From contig NZ_JAQGJM010000038.1 of assembly GCF_028290625.1 (NCBI RefSeq), positions 124,001-188,000 of the forward strand: DNA of 64,000 bases. Reading direction: 5' to 3'. Below the pieces are notes generated by a model. It was not told the DNA's origin. It did not search any database and saw nothing but the letters and a program-made list of their open reading frames with translations. Position 1 is the first letter of the stretch, and the number at the start of each line of letters is the position of its first letter. A program made the position numbers and the translations under genes. Shown here in pieces: positions 53,183 to 61,775 of this stretch. The DNA comes from Devosia sp. Lineage in GTDB: Bacteria > Pseudomonadota > Alphaproteobacteria > Rhizobiales > Devosiaceae.

Positions 53183-54376
53183 ATGTCGTTCTTGAGTGCC
53201 CAGCGGCTGACCATGCTGGTGTTTTTTCTGCAGCCGGTGGCGTTCGGAAGCTGGTTGCCGCGGATTCCGGATGTGCAGGAAATGTTGGGGCTGGGGCCGG
53301 CGGGGCTGGCCTGGGCGCTATTGGGACTGCCGTGCGGCACGCTGCTGACGCTGCCCTTCGCCGGGCCGATCGTCGGCAAGATCGGGCCGCGACGGACGCT
53401 TCTTATAGGCTTTGTGCTCTATACTATTGCGGTGAGCCTGCCGGCGCTGGCAATGACGCCGGCTATTCTATTCCTTTGCCTGATGCTGGCGGGTGGGGCG
53501 ATTTCCTTCACCGAGCTGGGGCTCAATGTGCAGGCCGATGCGGTGGAGAAATCCACCGGCTCGCTGATCATGAGCACGTCGCATGGCTTCTGGTCGCTGG
53601 GTATCATGACGGGCAGCCTGATCGGCTCGGGCCTCGCGGCGATTGGGCTGGAGGCACGCTGGGCGATACCGCTGGTGGCGATCATCGTGCTGCCGATCGC
53701 GCTGCTGGCGTCGCGGCAATTGCCGGATGCGGCGCAGGAGCCCCATCATAGTGAGACCGGCAAGCGCTCGGCCTGGAGCCTGCCGAGCCTAGCGCTGCTG
53801 GGAATTTGCCTCTTTGTGTTCGGCATCACCATGACCGAGGGGGCGATGGCCGATTGGTCGGCGGTGTTCCTGCGCAAGGTGTTCGGCGCCGACGGTGGCG
53901 CGGCGGGACTGGGCTATTCAGTGTTCGCCATGATGGTGGCCGTGGGACGATTCGGCGGCGATAGGCTCAAGGCGCGATTCGGCGCTGTGCCGCTGGCACG
54001 GGGCGCTGGCCTGCTCGGGCTACTCGGCGTGGCTGTGCTGCTGGTGGCGCCCAATACGGCGTTGGCGCTGGTGGGCTTTGCGGTAATCGGGCTAGGCGTA
54101 TCGGTGGGCTTCCCGCTGGCGGTGACGGCGGCGGCGAGCCTGACCGACCGGTCGAGTTCGGCCAATGTGGCGATCCTGAGTTTCGTAGCACTGGCGGGTT
54201 TCCTGGTGGGGCCGCCGGTGATCGGCTTCATCGCCGAGCATGTGGAAATGCGAATTGGCCTCGCGGCACTGTTGCCGGTGTTGGCCATCAGTCTGGCGCT
54301 GACCGGACGGCTGGCGATCAAGCCCGCTGCCAAGCCCTTGACCGATCCGGAAGCTGAAATTCCAGGAGTGTATTGA
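53183..54376 (+). CDS. MFS transporter (YbjJ-like)
   Basis: 397 residues with twelve hydrophobic segments. Loop motif FAGPIVGKIGPRRTLLIGFV matches the MFS A-motif region, followed by a family pattern around ELGLNVQADAVEKSTGSLIM and STSHGFWSLGIMTGSLIGS that resembles the YbjJ/fucose-permease branch. The second half has GGDRLKARFG between helices seven and eight. Substrate unknown. Its TGA abuts the start of the M81 gene, implying coupled translation with that peptidase. Confidence 0.9.
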   Translation: MSFLSAQRLTMLVFFLQPVAFGSWLPRIPDVQEMLGLGPAGLAWALLGLPCGTLLTLPFAGPIVGKIGPRRTLLIGFVLYTIAVSLPALAMTPAILFLCLMLAGGAISFTELGLNVQADAVEKSTGSLIMSTSHGFWSLGIMTGSLIGSGLAAIGLEARWAIPLVAIIVLPIALLASRQLPDAAQEPHHSETGKRSAWSLPSLALLGICLFVFGITMTEGAMADWSAVFLRKVFGADGGAAGLGYSVFAMMVAVGRFGGDRLKARFGAVPLARGAGLLGLLGVAVLLVAPNTALALVGFAVIGLGVSVGFPLAVTAAASLTDRSSSANVAILSFVALAGFLVGPPVIGFIAEHVEMRIGLAALLPVLAISLALTGRLAIKPAAKPLTDPEAEIPGVY

Positions 54377-55813
54377 ATGCGCATTGCCGTTGCCGGACTA
54401 CATACCGAATGCAGCACCTATAATCCGGTGCTGGCGCGCGAAGCCGATTTTCGCGTGCTGCGCGGGCCATCGATGCTCAAGGATGCCTATTTCGATTTCC
54501 TGACGCATTTTCCGGCCGAGTTCGTCACCATCCTGCATGCCAGGGCGATTGCCGGCGGGCCGGTGGAGCGGACGATCTATGAGCGCTGGAAGAGCGAAAT
54601 CCTCGATGGGCTCAAGGCGGCGGAAAAGCTGGATGGGGTCTATCTGGCGCTGCATGGCGCGATGTTCGTCGATGGAATGTTCGATGCCGAAGGCGATTTG
54701 ATCGCGGCGGTGCGTGGGGTGATCGGGCCCGACGTGCCGATTGCGGCGAGCTACGACTTGCATGGCAATATCAGCCAGCGGATCGTGGACAATCTGGACA
54801 TGTTTTCGACCTATCGGACCGCGCCGCATATCGACATCCAGGATACGATGCGACGCTCGGTGACGATGCTGGTGCGGGCACTGCGCACCGGCGTGCGGCC
54901 GTTCCTCGTATGGGCGCCGGTGCCTGTGCTGCTGCCGGGCGAGCGGACCAGCACGCAGGACGAGCCGGCGCGCACGTTCTACACCACCATCCACGAGGCT
55001 GAGGAGCCGACGGGCATCTGGGATGCGTCGTTTCAGGTGGGTTATGTGTGGGCGGACGAGCCGCGCGCGACCGCTTGCGCACTGGTGACCGGGACGGATC
55101 GGGCGGCGATGGATATTGCCGCCAAGACGCTGGCGCAGGGCTATTGGGATATCCGCGAGCAGTTCGTGTTCGGGCCCAAGACCGGCACCATCGATGAATG
55201 CGTCGACTGGGCCATGGCGGCGACCACGAGCCCGGCGGTGATCGCCGAATCGGGGGACAATCCGACAGGCGGCGGAGTCGGTGATCGGGCGGAGGTGCTG
55301 ACCGCGCTGCTAGCCAAGGGCGCGCAGGGCGTGGTGTTCGCCGGGATCATGGATGCGGCGGCGACTGAGGCTGCATACGCCGTCGGCGTTGGCGGGATGA
55401 TCGAGGCCAGCATCGGGGGGAGCCTCGATCCATCCAGCACGCCGGCGCTCGTGACGGCGGAAGTGGTGTTCCTGCTGGATGCGCCGGAACCGAGGCTGCG
55501 CGAGGCGGTGTTGCGCGTCGACGGCGTCGAGCTGGTGGTGACGGCGAGGCGGCGGCCGTTCCACAATATCGAGGACTTTGCCCGGTTGGGGCTCGATCCC
55601 CGCACGGCGAAAATCCTCGTGGTCAAATCGGGCTATCTGTCGCCGGACCTCGGGCCGCTGGCCAATCCGAGCCTGATGGCGCTATCGCCCGGCGTGGTTG
55701 ATCAGTTTGTCGAGCGGCTGGAGCGCAAGCACAAAGGCATTCCACAATATCCGTTCGACAAGGATTTCGCCTGGTCGCCGGTGGTGATCGCCTCGGCGCG
55801 GGTGAAGGGGTGA
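54377..55813 (+). CDS. M81 family metallopeptidase (MlrC-like), paralogue 2
   Basis: 478 residues. MRIAVAGLHTECSTYNPVLA at the start, VYLALHGAMFVDGMFDAEGD, AASYDLHGNISQRIVDNLDM and TYRTAPHIDIQDTM give the metal-site region of the M81 N-domain. The C-domain opens with AVIAESGDNPTGGGVGDRAE. It is clearly diverged from the paralogue at 42402, so the two probably have different substrates. CCAGGAG lies within the end of the MFS gene, nine bases before this ATG, so expression is tied to the transporter. Confidence 0.9.
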   Translation: MRIAVAGLHTECSTYNPVLAREADFRVLRGPSMLKDAYFDFLTHFPAEFVTILHARAIAGGPVERTIYERWKSEILDGLKAAEKLDGVYLALHGAMFVDGMFDAEGDLIAAVRGVIGPDVPIAASYDLHGNISQRIVDNLDMFSTYRTAPHIDIQDTMRRSVTMLVRALRTGVRPFLVWAPVPVLLPGERTSTQDEPARTFYTTIHEAEEPTGIWDASFQVGYVWADEPRATACALVTGTDRAAMDIAAKTLAQGYWDIREQFVFGPKTGTIDECVDWAMAATTSPAVIAESGDNPTGGGVGDRAEVLTALLAKGAQGVVFAGIMDAAATEAAYAVGVGGMIEASIGGSLDPSSTPALVTAEVVFLLDAPEPRLREAVLRVDGVELVVTARRRPFHNIEDFARLGLDPRTAKILVVKSGYLSPDLGPLANPSLMALSPGVVDQFVERLERKHKGIPQYPFDKDFAWSPVVIASARVKG

Positions 55814-55906
55814 CGGTTTTTCGCGGAATTTCGGTAGGGCGTGTCGAAAGGCTCTTTGCCTGCTCGTCGTGAGGATGAACAACCATTCCAAGCGAGGAAA
55901 CCTGAA

Positions 55907-56377
55907 ATGACCGACACTGCTGACGAAAGCCGCGAACTGAGCCTGACCCGTTTGATCGACGCGCCGCGCGAAGCCGTATACCGCGCCTGGACCCAGCCGG
56001 ACCTGCTGATGCAGTGGTTCGCGCCCAAGCCGTGGAGCACGGTAAAGGCAGAGGGGGATCTGCGAACCGGTGGCGCCAGCCTGCTGGTCATGGCCGATCC
56101 GGACGGGAACGAATACCCCAATCCGGGTCAGTATCTTGAGGTAGTGCCGAACGAGAAGCTGGTGTTCACCGATGCCTATGTGGGCGATTGGGCGCCCTCG
56201 CCCAAGCCGTTCATGACCGTGACCCTGACCTTCAAGGACGAAGGCGGCAAGACGCGCTACACGGCGGTGGCCAGGCACTGGACGGTCAAGGACCGCAAGG
56301 CCCATGAGGCCATGGGCTTCCACGAAGGCTGGGGCCTGTGCGCCGACCAGTTGGAGGCGCTGGTCAAGACGTTCTGA
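55907..56377 (+). CDS. SRPBCC (AHSA1-type) family protein
   Basis: 156 residues of the START/Bet v1-like AHSA1 family: LTRLIDAPREAVYRAWTQPD, LMQWFAPKPWSTVKAEGDLR (the typical aromatic W-F-x-P motif), TGGASLLVMADPDGNEYPN, and the C-terminal HEAMGFHEGWGLCADQLEAL. Cavity proteins of this kind bind hydrophobic ligands; no specific role is known. The start has GAGGAAA upstream. A terminator follows, so it is probably expressed alone. Confidence 0.9.
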   Translation: MTDTADESRELSLTRLIDAPREAVYRAWTQPDLLMQWFAPKPWSTVKAEGDLRTGGASLLVMADPDGNEYPNPGQYLEVVPNEKLVFTDAYVGDWAPSPKPFMTVTLTFKDEGGKTRYTAVARHWTVKDRKAHEAMGFHEGWGLCADQLEALVKTF

Positions 56378-56398
56378 GCGCCCTGCCCGCACGCAACA

Positions 56399-56430
56399 AG
56401 GCTGGCGCCACGGCGCCGGCTTTTTTGTTT
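56399..56430 (+). terminator. terminator of the SRPBCC gene
   Basis: GCTGGCGCC-AC-GGCGCCGGC stem (one G-T pair) followed by TTTTTTGTTT, 21 bases after the stop. Confidence 0.88.
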
Positions 56431-56505
56431 ATGTGCAATGTCTTGGGTGCCTGGATGACACCGCAGCGAGAACCGAATTGTGGTCGACCGGTTCGCTGGG
56501 GTGAA

Positions 56506-56598
56506 TGGCGGAGAAGAAGGGATTCGAACCCTCGAGACAGTTTTTGACCATCTGCGCCCTTAGCAGGGGCGTGCCTTCGACCACTCGGCCACCTCTCC
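56506..56598 (-). tRNA. tRNA-Ser (anticodon GCU)
   Basis: The minus strand gives a full class-II tRNA of 93 bases including an encoded CCA: acceptor GGAGAGG...CTTCTCC-G-CCA, D-arm GGCCGAGTGGTCGAAGGC, anticodon loop CTGCTAA, a long variable arm (CAGATGGTCAAAAACTGTCT region) and T-arm GAGGGTTCGAATCCC. The long variable arm and GCU anticodon identify serine (AGC/AGU codons). No integrase or duplicated 3' end is seen beside it. Confidence 0.96.
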
Positions 56599-56852
56599 AA
56601 GACGGGCTGGTACATGAGAAAGTAGCGGGTGCGCAAGAGCTTTTCTCCGACGGCGGTATTTTCCTTGGGGCTGGCGCGATGGAGCGCGCGATTGCGGGCG
56701 CTACGGGTCACGGGCACGCCACAAAATATGGGCTTACGTGTCCGCCGGGATGCTATCGCCGCAATTTTCTTTGTTCCGATGTGATCCTGGGCATAATCGC
56801 GAGATGACTTCCACGCTGTCGAATCGGTGTGGGCCGGCAAGGGCGGATTGGC

Positions 56853-57386
56853 ATGGTGCACACTGGACTTCTGGCAGGGTTGAGAGTGGCGGCGCTGGCG
56901 CTGGTCATGCAGGCCGGGGGGATGGTGGGGGCGATGGCGCAAGGCGCCGTCGAAGTCCCGGTCGCGACGGACCCGATCGAGGGGGTGTGGCAGACCGTGC
57001 TGCTATCGGAAATCACCATTGCCGCCTGCCCCGAGGGCTTTTGCGGCACGCTGAGCAAGATTATCGTGCCGAGCGAAGGGTTGACGCCGGAGGAGCTGGC
57101 GGCGGCACAGGCGATGGACCCGGCGACGTTTACCGACCTGCGAAACAAGGACCCGGAATTGCGCAACCGGCCGATGCTGGGGCTGCAAATCCTGACGCTA
57201 CTGCCCAGCACCAAGCCGAACATCTATGATGGCGAAATCTATAACCCTCAGGACGGCAACACTTATTCGGGCTATGTCGAAATGACCGGACCGGACGCGG
57301 CGCGGCTCAATGGCTGCGTGCTATTCAACGTGGTGTGCAAGGGCGAAGACTGGGTGCGGGTGCCGCCGCCAGTCGCCGAAGAGTAG
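56853..57386 (+). CDS. DUF2147 domain protein, exported
   Basis: 177 residues. Signal peptide (residues 1-27, GMVGAMAQ/GAVE). The DUF2147 domain opens IEGVWQTVLLSEITIAACPE with GFCGTLSKIIVP, and ends in GDIYNP-like and GYVEM patterns (DGEIYNPQDGNTYSGYVEMT, LNGCVLFNVVCKGEDW). Its two Cys pairs could form disulphides. Family function unknown. ATG at 56853 is chosen over an upstream GTG because the signal peptide then starts properly; no strong ribosome site is visible. Confidence 0.85.
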   Translation: MVHTGLLAGLRVAALALVMQAGGMVGAMAQGAVEVPVATDPIEGVWQTVLLSEITIAACPEGFCGTLSKIIVPSEGLTPEELAAAQAMDPATFTDLRNKDPELRNRPMLGLQILTLLPSTKPNIYDGEIYNPQDGNTYSGYVEMTGPDAARLNGCVLFNVVCKGEDWVRVPPPVAEE

Positions 57387-57388
57387 AT

Positions 57389-57408
57389 GCCGCGCCCGAG
57401 GGCGCGGC
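57389..57408. terminator. hairpin between convergent DUF2147 and GST genes
   Basis: GCCGCGCCC-GA-GGGCGCGGC: nine-base perfect stem directly after the DUF2147 stop and eight bases from the GST stop. There is no T-run on either strand, so its strength as a terminator is uncertain. Confidence 0.55.
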
Positions 57409-57415
57409 GATTGGG

Positions 57416-58120
57416 CTAGCGGGCGCGTTGGTTGAACAGGATTTTCTGGGCTTCCTTGTCGTCGGCGAGGCTGGTGGCCTGTGGAACTTTGCCGATTTCG
57501 AGGCCTTTGGCGACTGCGGGGCGGGCGTTGAGGCGATCGAACCAGGCGTAAAAGTGCGGGAACTCGGCGCGGGTGATGCCGTAGCGCTCGGCGCTCTGGG
57601 CCCAGCCGATGGCGGCGATATCGGCAATGGAATAGTCGCCGGCGATATAGTCCCGGCCGACAAGACGCTTGTTGAGGACGCCGAAAAGGCGATGAGTTTC
57701 ATCGCTATAGCGCTTAATGGCGTAGGGAATTTTCTCGGGGGCGTAGACCGAGAAGTGGTTGTTCTGGCCCAGCATCGGACCGAAGCCGCCGACCTGCCAG
57801 AACAGCCATTCATCGACTTCGACCTGCTGGCGCGGATCGGTGGGGTAGAGCTTGCCGAATTTGAGGGCGAGATATTTGAGGATGGCACCGGATTCGAAGA
57901 CGGAAATCGGGGCACCGTCCGGGCCTTCGGGATCGACGATGGCGGGGATTTTGTTATTCGGCGAAATGGCGAGGAATTCCGGGGTGAACTGCTCGCCCTT
58001 GCCGATGTCGACGCGGTGGTAAGTGTATGGAACGTCAAGCTCTTCCAGCATGATATGCAGCTTCTGCCCGTTGGGGGTGGGCAGCGAATAGGCGAGGATC
58101 GGCTTGGTCTGGATGGTCAT
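57416..58120 (-). CDS. glutathione S-transferase family protein (YfcG-like)
   Basis: 234 residues. The thioredoxin-like N-domain has LPTPNGQKLHIMLEELDVPY, SPNNKIPAIVDP (cis-Pro) and SVFESGAILKYLALKFG (glutathione Glu-Ser). The helical C-domain contains YIAGDYSIADIAAIGWAQS. The T-P-N-G pattern places it with YfcG/YghU disulphide-bond oxidoreductases rather than Cys- or Tyr-type detoxifying GSTs. Monocistronic. Confidence 0.92.
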   Translation of the reverse strand: MTIQTKPILAYSLPTPNGQKLHIMLEELDVPYTYHRVDIGKGEQFTPEFLAISPNNKIPAIVDPEGPDGAPISVFESGAILKYLALKFGKLYPTDPRQQVEVDEWLFWQVGGFGPMLGQNNHFSVYAPEKIPYAIKRYSDETHRLFGVLNKRLVGRDYIAGDYSIADIAAIGWAQSAERYGITRAEFPHFYAWFDRLNARPAVAKGLEIGKVPQATSLADDKEAQKILFNQRAR

Positions 58121-58427
58121 GGCGCGTCCGTTTAGCTGAGGGGTGCAGCCAGTCTATCGGCAAATGACGATGAAGGGCAAGGCGATGCACCCTGCCCCGA
58201 TCATGCATTTTCCTCGAAATCGTTCGACGAAAAACCCAGCATGCTGGATTTCTTGAGCTTACCCAGGCGGCATCAAGATGGGTGATGGGGCAATCAGGGA
58301 AATGCGTTGGGCGGTGTGGGGATTAAAGGGATAAGCAATTGGCCGCTTCGGGGGATGGCCGCACGCCCGTAACCCCAGCCCTCCCCTTGAGGGGAGGGAG
58401 CCGATCGTCGGCGCATGAGGATTTGAG
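58121..58427. other. gene-free region upstream of the TauE/SafE gene
   Basis: 307 bases without a supported gene, including the GST promoter side and, at 58369-58400, a CCCTCCCCTTGAGGGGAGGG hairpin of the same style as the family-E repeat. An open minus-strand frame here has no coding character. Confidence 0.5.
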
Positions 58428-59192
58428 ATGACTGAACTGCTGTTGCTGATCGCGGGGTTGTTGGGGGGAGCGGTGAACTCGCTCGCCGGAGGTGGCTCGT
58501 TTATCGTGTTTCCGGCGCTATTGGCGGTGGGGGTGCCGCCGGTGATCGCCAACGCATCCAATACCTATGCGGCCCTGCCCGGCTATGTCAGTGGGGCGGC
58601 GGGGTATTGGTCGGGGATCTGGGCCAACAAGGACCGGCTGGTGGTCTATTCCATCGTGGCGCTGATTTTTGGCTATGTGGGAGCCGAACTGCTGCTGGTG
58701 GTGTCGGATGCGCAGTTTTCGGTGATCGTGCCGTGGCTGATGCTGTTCGCCGTGGTGCTGTTTGCGTTCGGCAACCAGATCAATGCGTGGATGGCACAGC
58801 GCGGTGGCGGGCGGCGCGGGATGAAGGCGTTGGGCACGATGCTGCTGCTGGCGTTTTTGGCGCTAGTTTGCATTTATGGTGGGTTCTTTAATGCGGGCTT
58901 GGGGATTTTGACGCTGGCGTTCCTGGCGACAGCGGGGATGAGCGATATCCACGCCATGAACGGGCTCAAGATGTGGATTGCCGCGGTGGTGGCGATCGTG
59001 GCGGTGGCGCGGTTCGCGCTGAGCGGGTCGATCGACTGGTATCATGGCTCGATCGCCATGGTGGGTGTGACGGTGGGCTCCTATGTGGCGGCAAGGAATG
59101 CGCACCGGTTTCCGAGGGAGGCGATCCGGGCGGGCGTGATTGTTTATGGGATCGGAATGACGGGGTATTTTTTCTGGAAGGCTTATGCGTAG
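58428..59192 (+). CDS. TauE/SafE family sulfite/anion exporter
   Basis: 254-residue membrane protein with about eight helices. GLLGGAVNSLAGGGSFIVFP near the N-terminus and IYGGFFNAGLGILTLAFLAT in the middle are the two inverted-repeat motifs of the family (G-x-G-G-x-F/L). Members export sulfite, sulfoacetate or other organosulfur anions; no sulfur genes are nearby, so the substrate is open. The start is fixed by the first repeat motif. Confidence 0.92.
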   Translation: MTELLLLIAGLLGGAVNSLAGGGSFIVFPALLAVGVPPVIANASNTYAALPGYVSGAAGYWSGIWANKDRLVVYSIVALIFGYVGAELLLVVSDAQFSVIVPWLMLFAVVLFAFGNQINAWMAQRGGGRRGMKALGTMLLLAFLALVCIYGGFFNAGLGILTLAFLATAGMSDIHAMNGLKMWIAAVVAIVAVARFALSGSIDWYHGSIAMVGVTVGSYVAARNAHRFPREAIRAGVIVYGIGMTGYFFWKAYA

Positions 59193-59272
59193 GGCAAACT
59201 CAGAGCATCCCCCCAATCAAGGGGGAGGTTTCTCTCCACGCTTGGAGCGCGATATATGTCCCAACCACCGCC

Positions 59273-59364
59273 CCTTCCCGCGGGCTTGACCCGCGGGGCA
59301 CTCACACCACCCACGATGTTTGGCGTCGGCTGAGAGTGGCCCACGGGTCAAGCCCGCGGGAAGG
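59273..59364. repeat. palindromic repeat, family B, copy 4
   Basis: CCTTCCCGCGGGCTTGACCC at the left and GGGTCAAGCCCGCGGGAAGG at the right, perfectly inverted, with about 50 bases between. It lies between the convergent TauE/SafE and molybdopterin genes; a CCCCCC...GGGGGAGG hairpin precedes it at 59208-59229. Confidence 0.87.
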
Positions 59365-59426
59365 TCGAGTGCGGGGAGAGTGCGGGTGGGCAATGAGCGG
59401 TAAGCGGCAGCGATGCTCCGCTTCCC

Positions 59427-61520
59427 CTAATCCGCCTTCCTGAGCCACACCGCGGCGTCGTGGAACGATGCGCCGCCGAACGGTGGCGCCGGGGCGGCGC
59501 TGGTGAGGGTGTTGATGCCTTGGCCGCGGCGGTGGGCTTTGTTGCGGTGGAGGCCTTCGGCGACGAGGACGCCGAGGGACATGCCGGTGGAGATGCGGGC
59601 GATCAGGTCGACGGAGCCGCGATGGTTGCCCAATGTGACATAGTCGCCGTCGGCGATGGCATTGGCGGCGGCATCGTCGGGGTGGATGAAGACGGAGGGC
59701 TCGCCTTCGCGCTTGAGGCTGCCGGGGGTCTGGTTGAAGCTTGAATTGAGGAAGCCGCGCGCCGGGCTGGTGGCGAGGCGAAAGGGGTGCTCGGTTGTGG
59801 CGTTTTCGATGATGTCCCAGTGGTCGGCGAAGCGGGGCATGTCAGCCGGATCGCAAGTCCAGAGGTAGCCCTTCTTGTCGGCGGTGCCCTGCCAGTTTGG
59901 CGCGAAGCGGAAGCGTTTGTCGGGCCAGGCGAAGCCGGTGGCAAAACGGGCGATGTCGTCGGGGCGTTCGCGGTCGACGAAGCCGACCTTTTCGATTTCG
60001 TCCAGGTCGCCGTAGTTTGAGCGACGGAAGGTTTCGGCGACGACGTCGCGGTCCTTGGTGCGGAAGATGTCATCGTCCAAGCCAAGGCGCAGGGCCAGGG
60101 CGTTGATGACTTCGTGGTTGGACCAGGTCTGGCCGGGGCGTTCGATGAGTTTGGGGCCGTAGAGGACGCGGGTGTGGCCGCCGCGGGTGTAATAATCGTT
60201 GTGTTCGAGGAACATGGTGGCAGGCAGGACGATATCGGCCATTTCGGCCGTTTCGGTCATGAACTGCTCGTGTACGACGAGGAACAGGTCCTCGCGGGCA
60301 AAGCCTTGCCGGGTGAGGTTCTGGTTGGGGGCGACGCTGGCGGGATTGGTGTTTTGCACGATCATCGCCTTGACCGGGCCGCCATGCTTGAGCGCCTTGG
60401 CGTCGCCGGTCAGGATCGAGCCGATCTCGGACATGTCGAGTTCGCGCGGATTGCCCTTTTGCAGGTCGGGACCGGTGATGCGGGATTTGTCCAGGGCGAA
60501 CGTGCCGGAATTGGAATGGAATGCACCGCCGCCGCGATGCTGCCAGGCGCCGGTCATAGCGGGGATGCTGAGCGCCGCGTGCATGGCGGTGGCGCCGTTG
60601 CGCTGGCGGGTGAAGCCGTAGCCGAGGCGGAAGTAGGTGCGTGGCGTGGTCCCGACGAGGTGGGCGAAGGTTTCGATGTCGGCCACGGTGAGACCGGTGA
60701 TGGCAGCCGCCCATTCGGGCGTTTTGGTCGCCAGATGGGCTTCGAAATCGGGGCCGAAATCGGTGTATTTGGCCATGTAGGCGCGGTCGGCGAGGTTATC
60801 GCGCAGCAGGATGTGCATGACGGCCACGGCCAGAGCGCCATCGGTGCCGGGACGGACGATGAGGCCGAGATCGGCCTGGGCCATGGTAGCGGTACGGTAG
60901 ATGTCGACGACGACGATCTTGGCGCTGCGCTCTTTTTTGGCGCGCATGGCGTGGGTCATGACGTTGACCTGGGTATGCACCGCATTGGTGCCCCAGATGA
61001 CGACACAGTCGCTTTCGGCCATCTGTTCGGGATTGACGCCGCCCAGCATGCCGGTGCCGGCAATATAGCCGGGCCAGGAGGTGCCGGTGCAGATGGTGTC
61101 GTATTGGTTGGAATAGCCCATGGCGGCGCGCAGGCGATCGATGCCGTCACGGTGCACGTGGCCCATGGTGCCGGCGTAGTAGTAGGGCCAGATGGATTCG
61201 GCGCCGTGTTCGGCTTCGATCTGGGTGAACTTGGCGGCGATTTCGTCGAGGGCGTCGTCCCAGGAGATGGGGGACCACTGCCCTGCGCCTTTGGGCCCGA
61301 CGCGGCGCAGGGGCTGGGTCAGGCGATCGGGGTGGTGGACGCGCTCGGCGTAGCGGGCGACTTTTTCGCAGATGACGCCGGCGGTGTAGGGATCGTCCTT
61401 GGCGCCACGGACGCGGCCGATGGTGTGGTCATCGATGATTTCGACATCGAGGGCGCAGGCCGACGGGCAATCGTGCGGGCAGACCGAACGGGCGATGCGG
61501 GCGACGATAGGTTTGTTCAT
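59427..61520 (-). CDS. molybdopterin-dependent oxidoreductase (formate dehydrogenase/BisC-like)
   Basis: 697-residue bis-MGD enzyme of the DMSO reductase family. The N-terminal 4Fe-4S site is VCPHDCPSACALDV with a fourth Cys in AGVICEKVARY. Cofactor blocks are WGTNAVHTQVNVMTHA, LRLGYGFTRQRNGAT and ADIVLPATMFLEHNDYYTRG, and a C-terminal dinucleotide domain is present near RLATSPARGFLNSSFNQTPG. No Tat signal is present, so it is cytoplasmic. No partner subunit lies beside it. This resembles single-subunit oxidoreductases of unknown substrate. Confidence 0.92.
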   Translation of the reverse strand: MNKPIVARIARSVCPHDCPSACALDVEIIDDHTIGRVRGAKDDPYTAGVICEKVARYAERVHHPDRLTQPLRRVGPKGAGQWSPISWDDALDEIAAKFTQIEAEHGAESIWPYYYAGTMGHVHRDGIDRLRAAMGYSNQYDTICTGTSWPGYIAGTGMLGGVNPEQMAESDCVVIWGTNAVHTQVNVMTHAMRAKKERSAKIVVVDIYRTATMAQADLGLIVRPGTDGALAVAVMHILLRDNLADRAYMAKYTDFGPDFEAHLATKTPEWAAAITGLTVADIETFAHLVGTTPRTYFRLGYGFTRQRNGATAMHAALSIPAMTGAWQHRGGGAFHSNSGTFALDKSRITGPDLQKGNPRELDMSEIGSILTGDAKALKHGGPVKAMIVQNTNPASVAPNQNLTRQGFAREDLFLVVHEQFMTETAEMADIVLPATMFLEHNDYYTRGGHTRVLYGPKLIERPGQTWSNHEVINALALRLGLDDDIFRTKDRDVVAETFRRSNYGDLDEIEKVGFVDRERPDDIARFATGFAWPDKRFRFAPNWQGTADKKGYLWTCDPADMPRFADHWDIIENATTEHPFRLATSPARGFLNSSFNQTPGSLKREGEPSVFIHPDDAAANAIADGDYVTLGNHRGSVDLIARISTGMSLGVLVAEGLHRNKAHRRGQGINTLTSAAPAPPFGGASFHDAAVWLRKAD

Positions 61521-61642
61521 GGAAGGCGGCTCGGGGCTTGCTGTTGGTGCAAGGTACGCGAGGGGGCGGTGGGGGTAAATGTGATTGTGGTGATGGCTGG
61601 GATGAAGGGGAGTGATGGGGGGTGAGGATTGGGGCTAAACCG

Positions 61643-61757
61643 CACCCCCACCTAGCCTCCCCCTGAAGGGGAGGAACGACACCACTCGTTTGGGCTGGAT
61701 CGGGACACAGCCACAGTGTGGCTCCTCCCCCTCGAGGGGGAGGTTGGGTGGGGGTGG
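61643..61757. repeat. palindromic repeat, family D, copy 2
   Basis: ACCCCCACCTAGCCTCCCCC at the left and GGGGGAGGTTGGGTGGGGGT at the right in inverted order, with internal CCCCTGAAGGGG and CCCCCTCGAGGGGG hairpins. It nearly repeats the element at 20706. Confidence 0.85.
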
Positions 61758-61775
61758 TCGGAGGAGAGACGAGTG

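Noticed and set aside
56506-56598. tRNA-Ser as an attachment site for an integrated element
   Set aside because: No integrase, no duplicated tRNA end and normal chromosomal genes on both sides.
58259-58561. Minus-strand frame of 100 codons upstream of TauE/SafE
   Set aside because: Overlaps the TauE/SafE start antisense, low complexity, no ribosome site.
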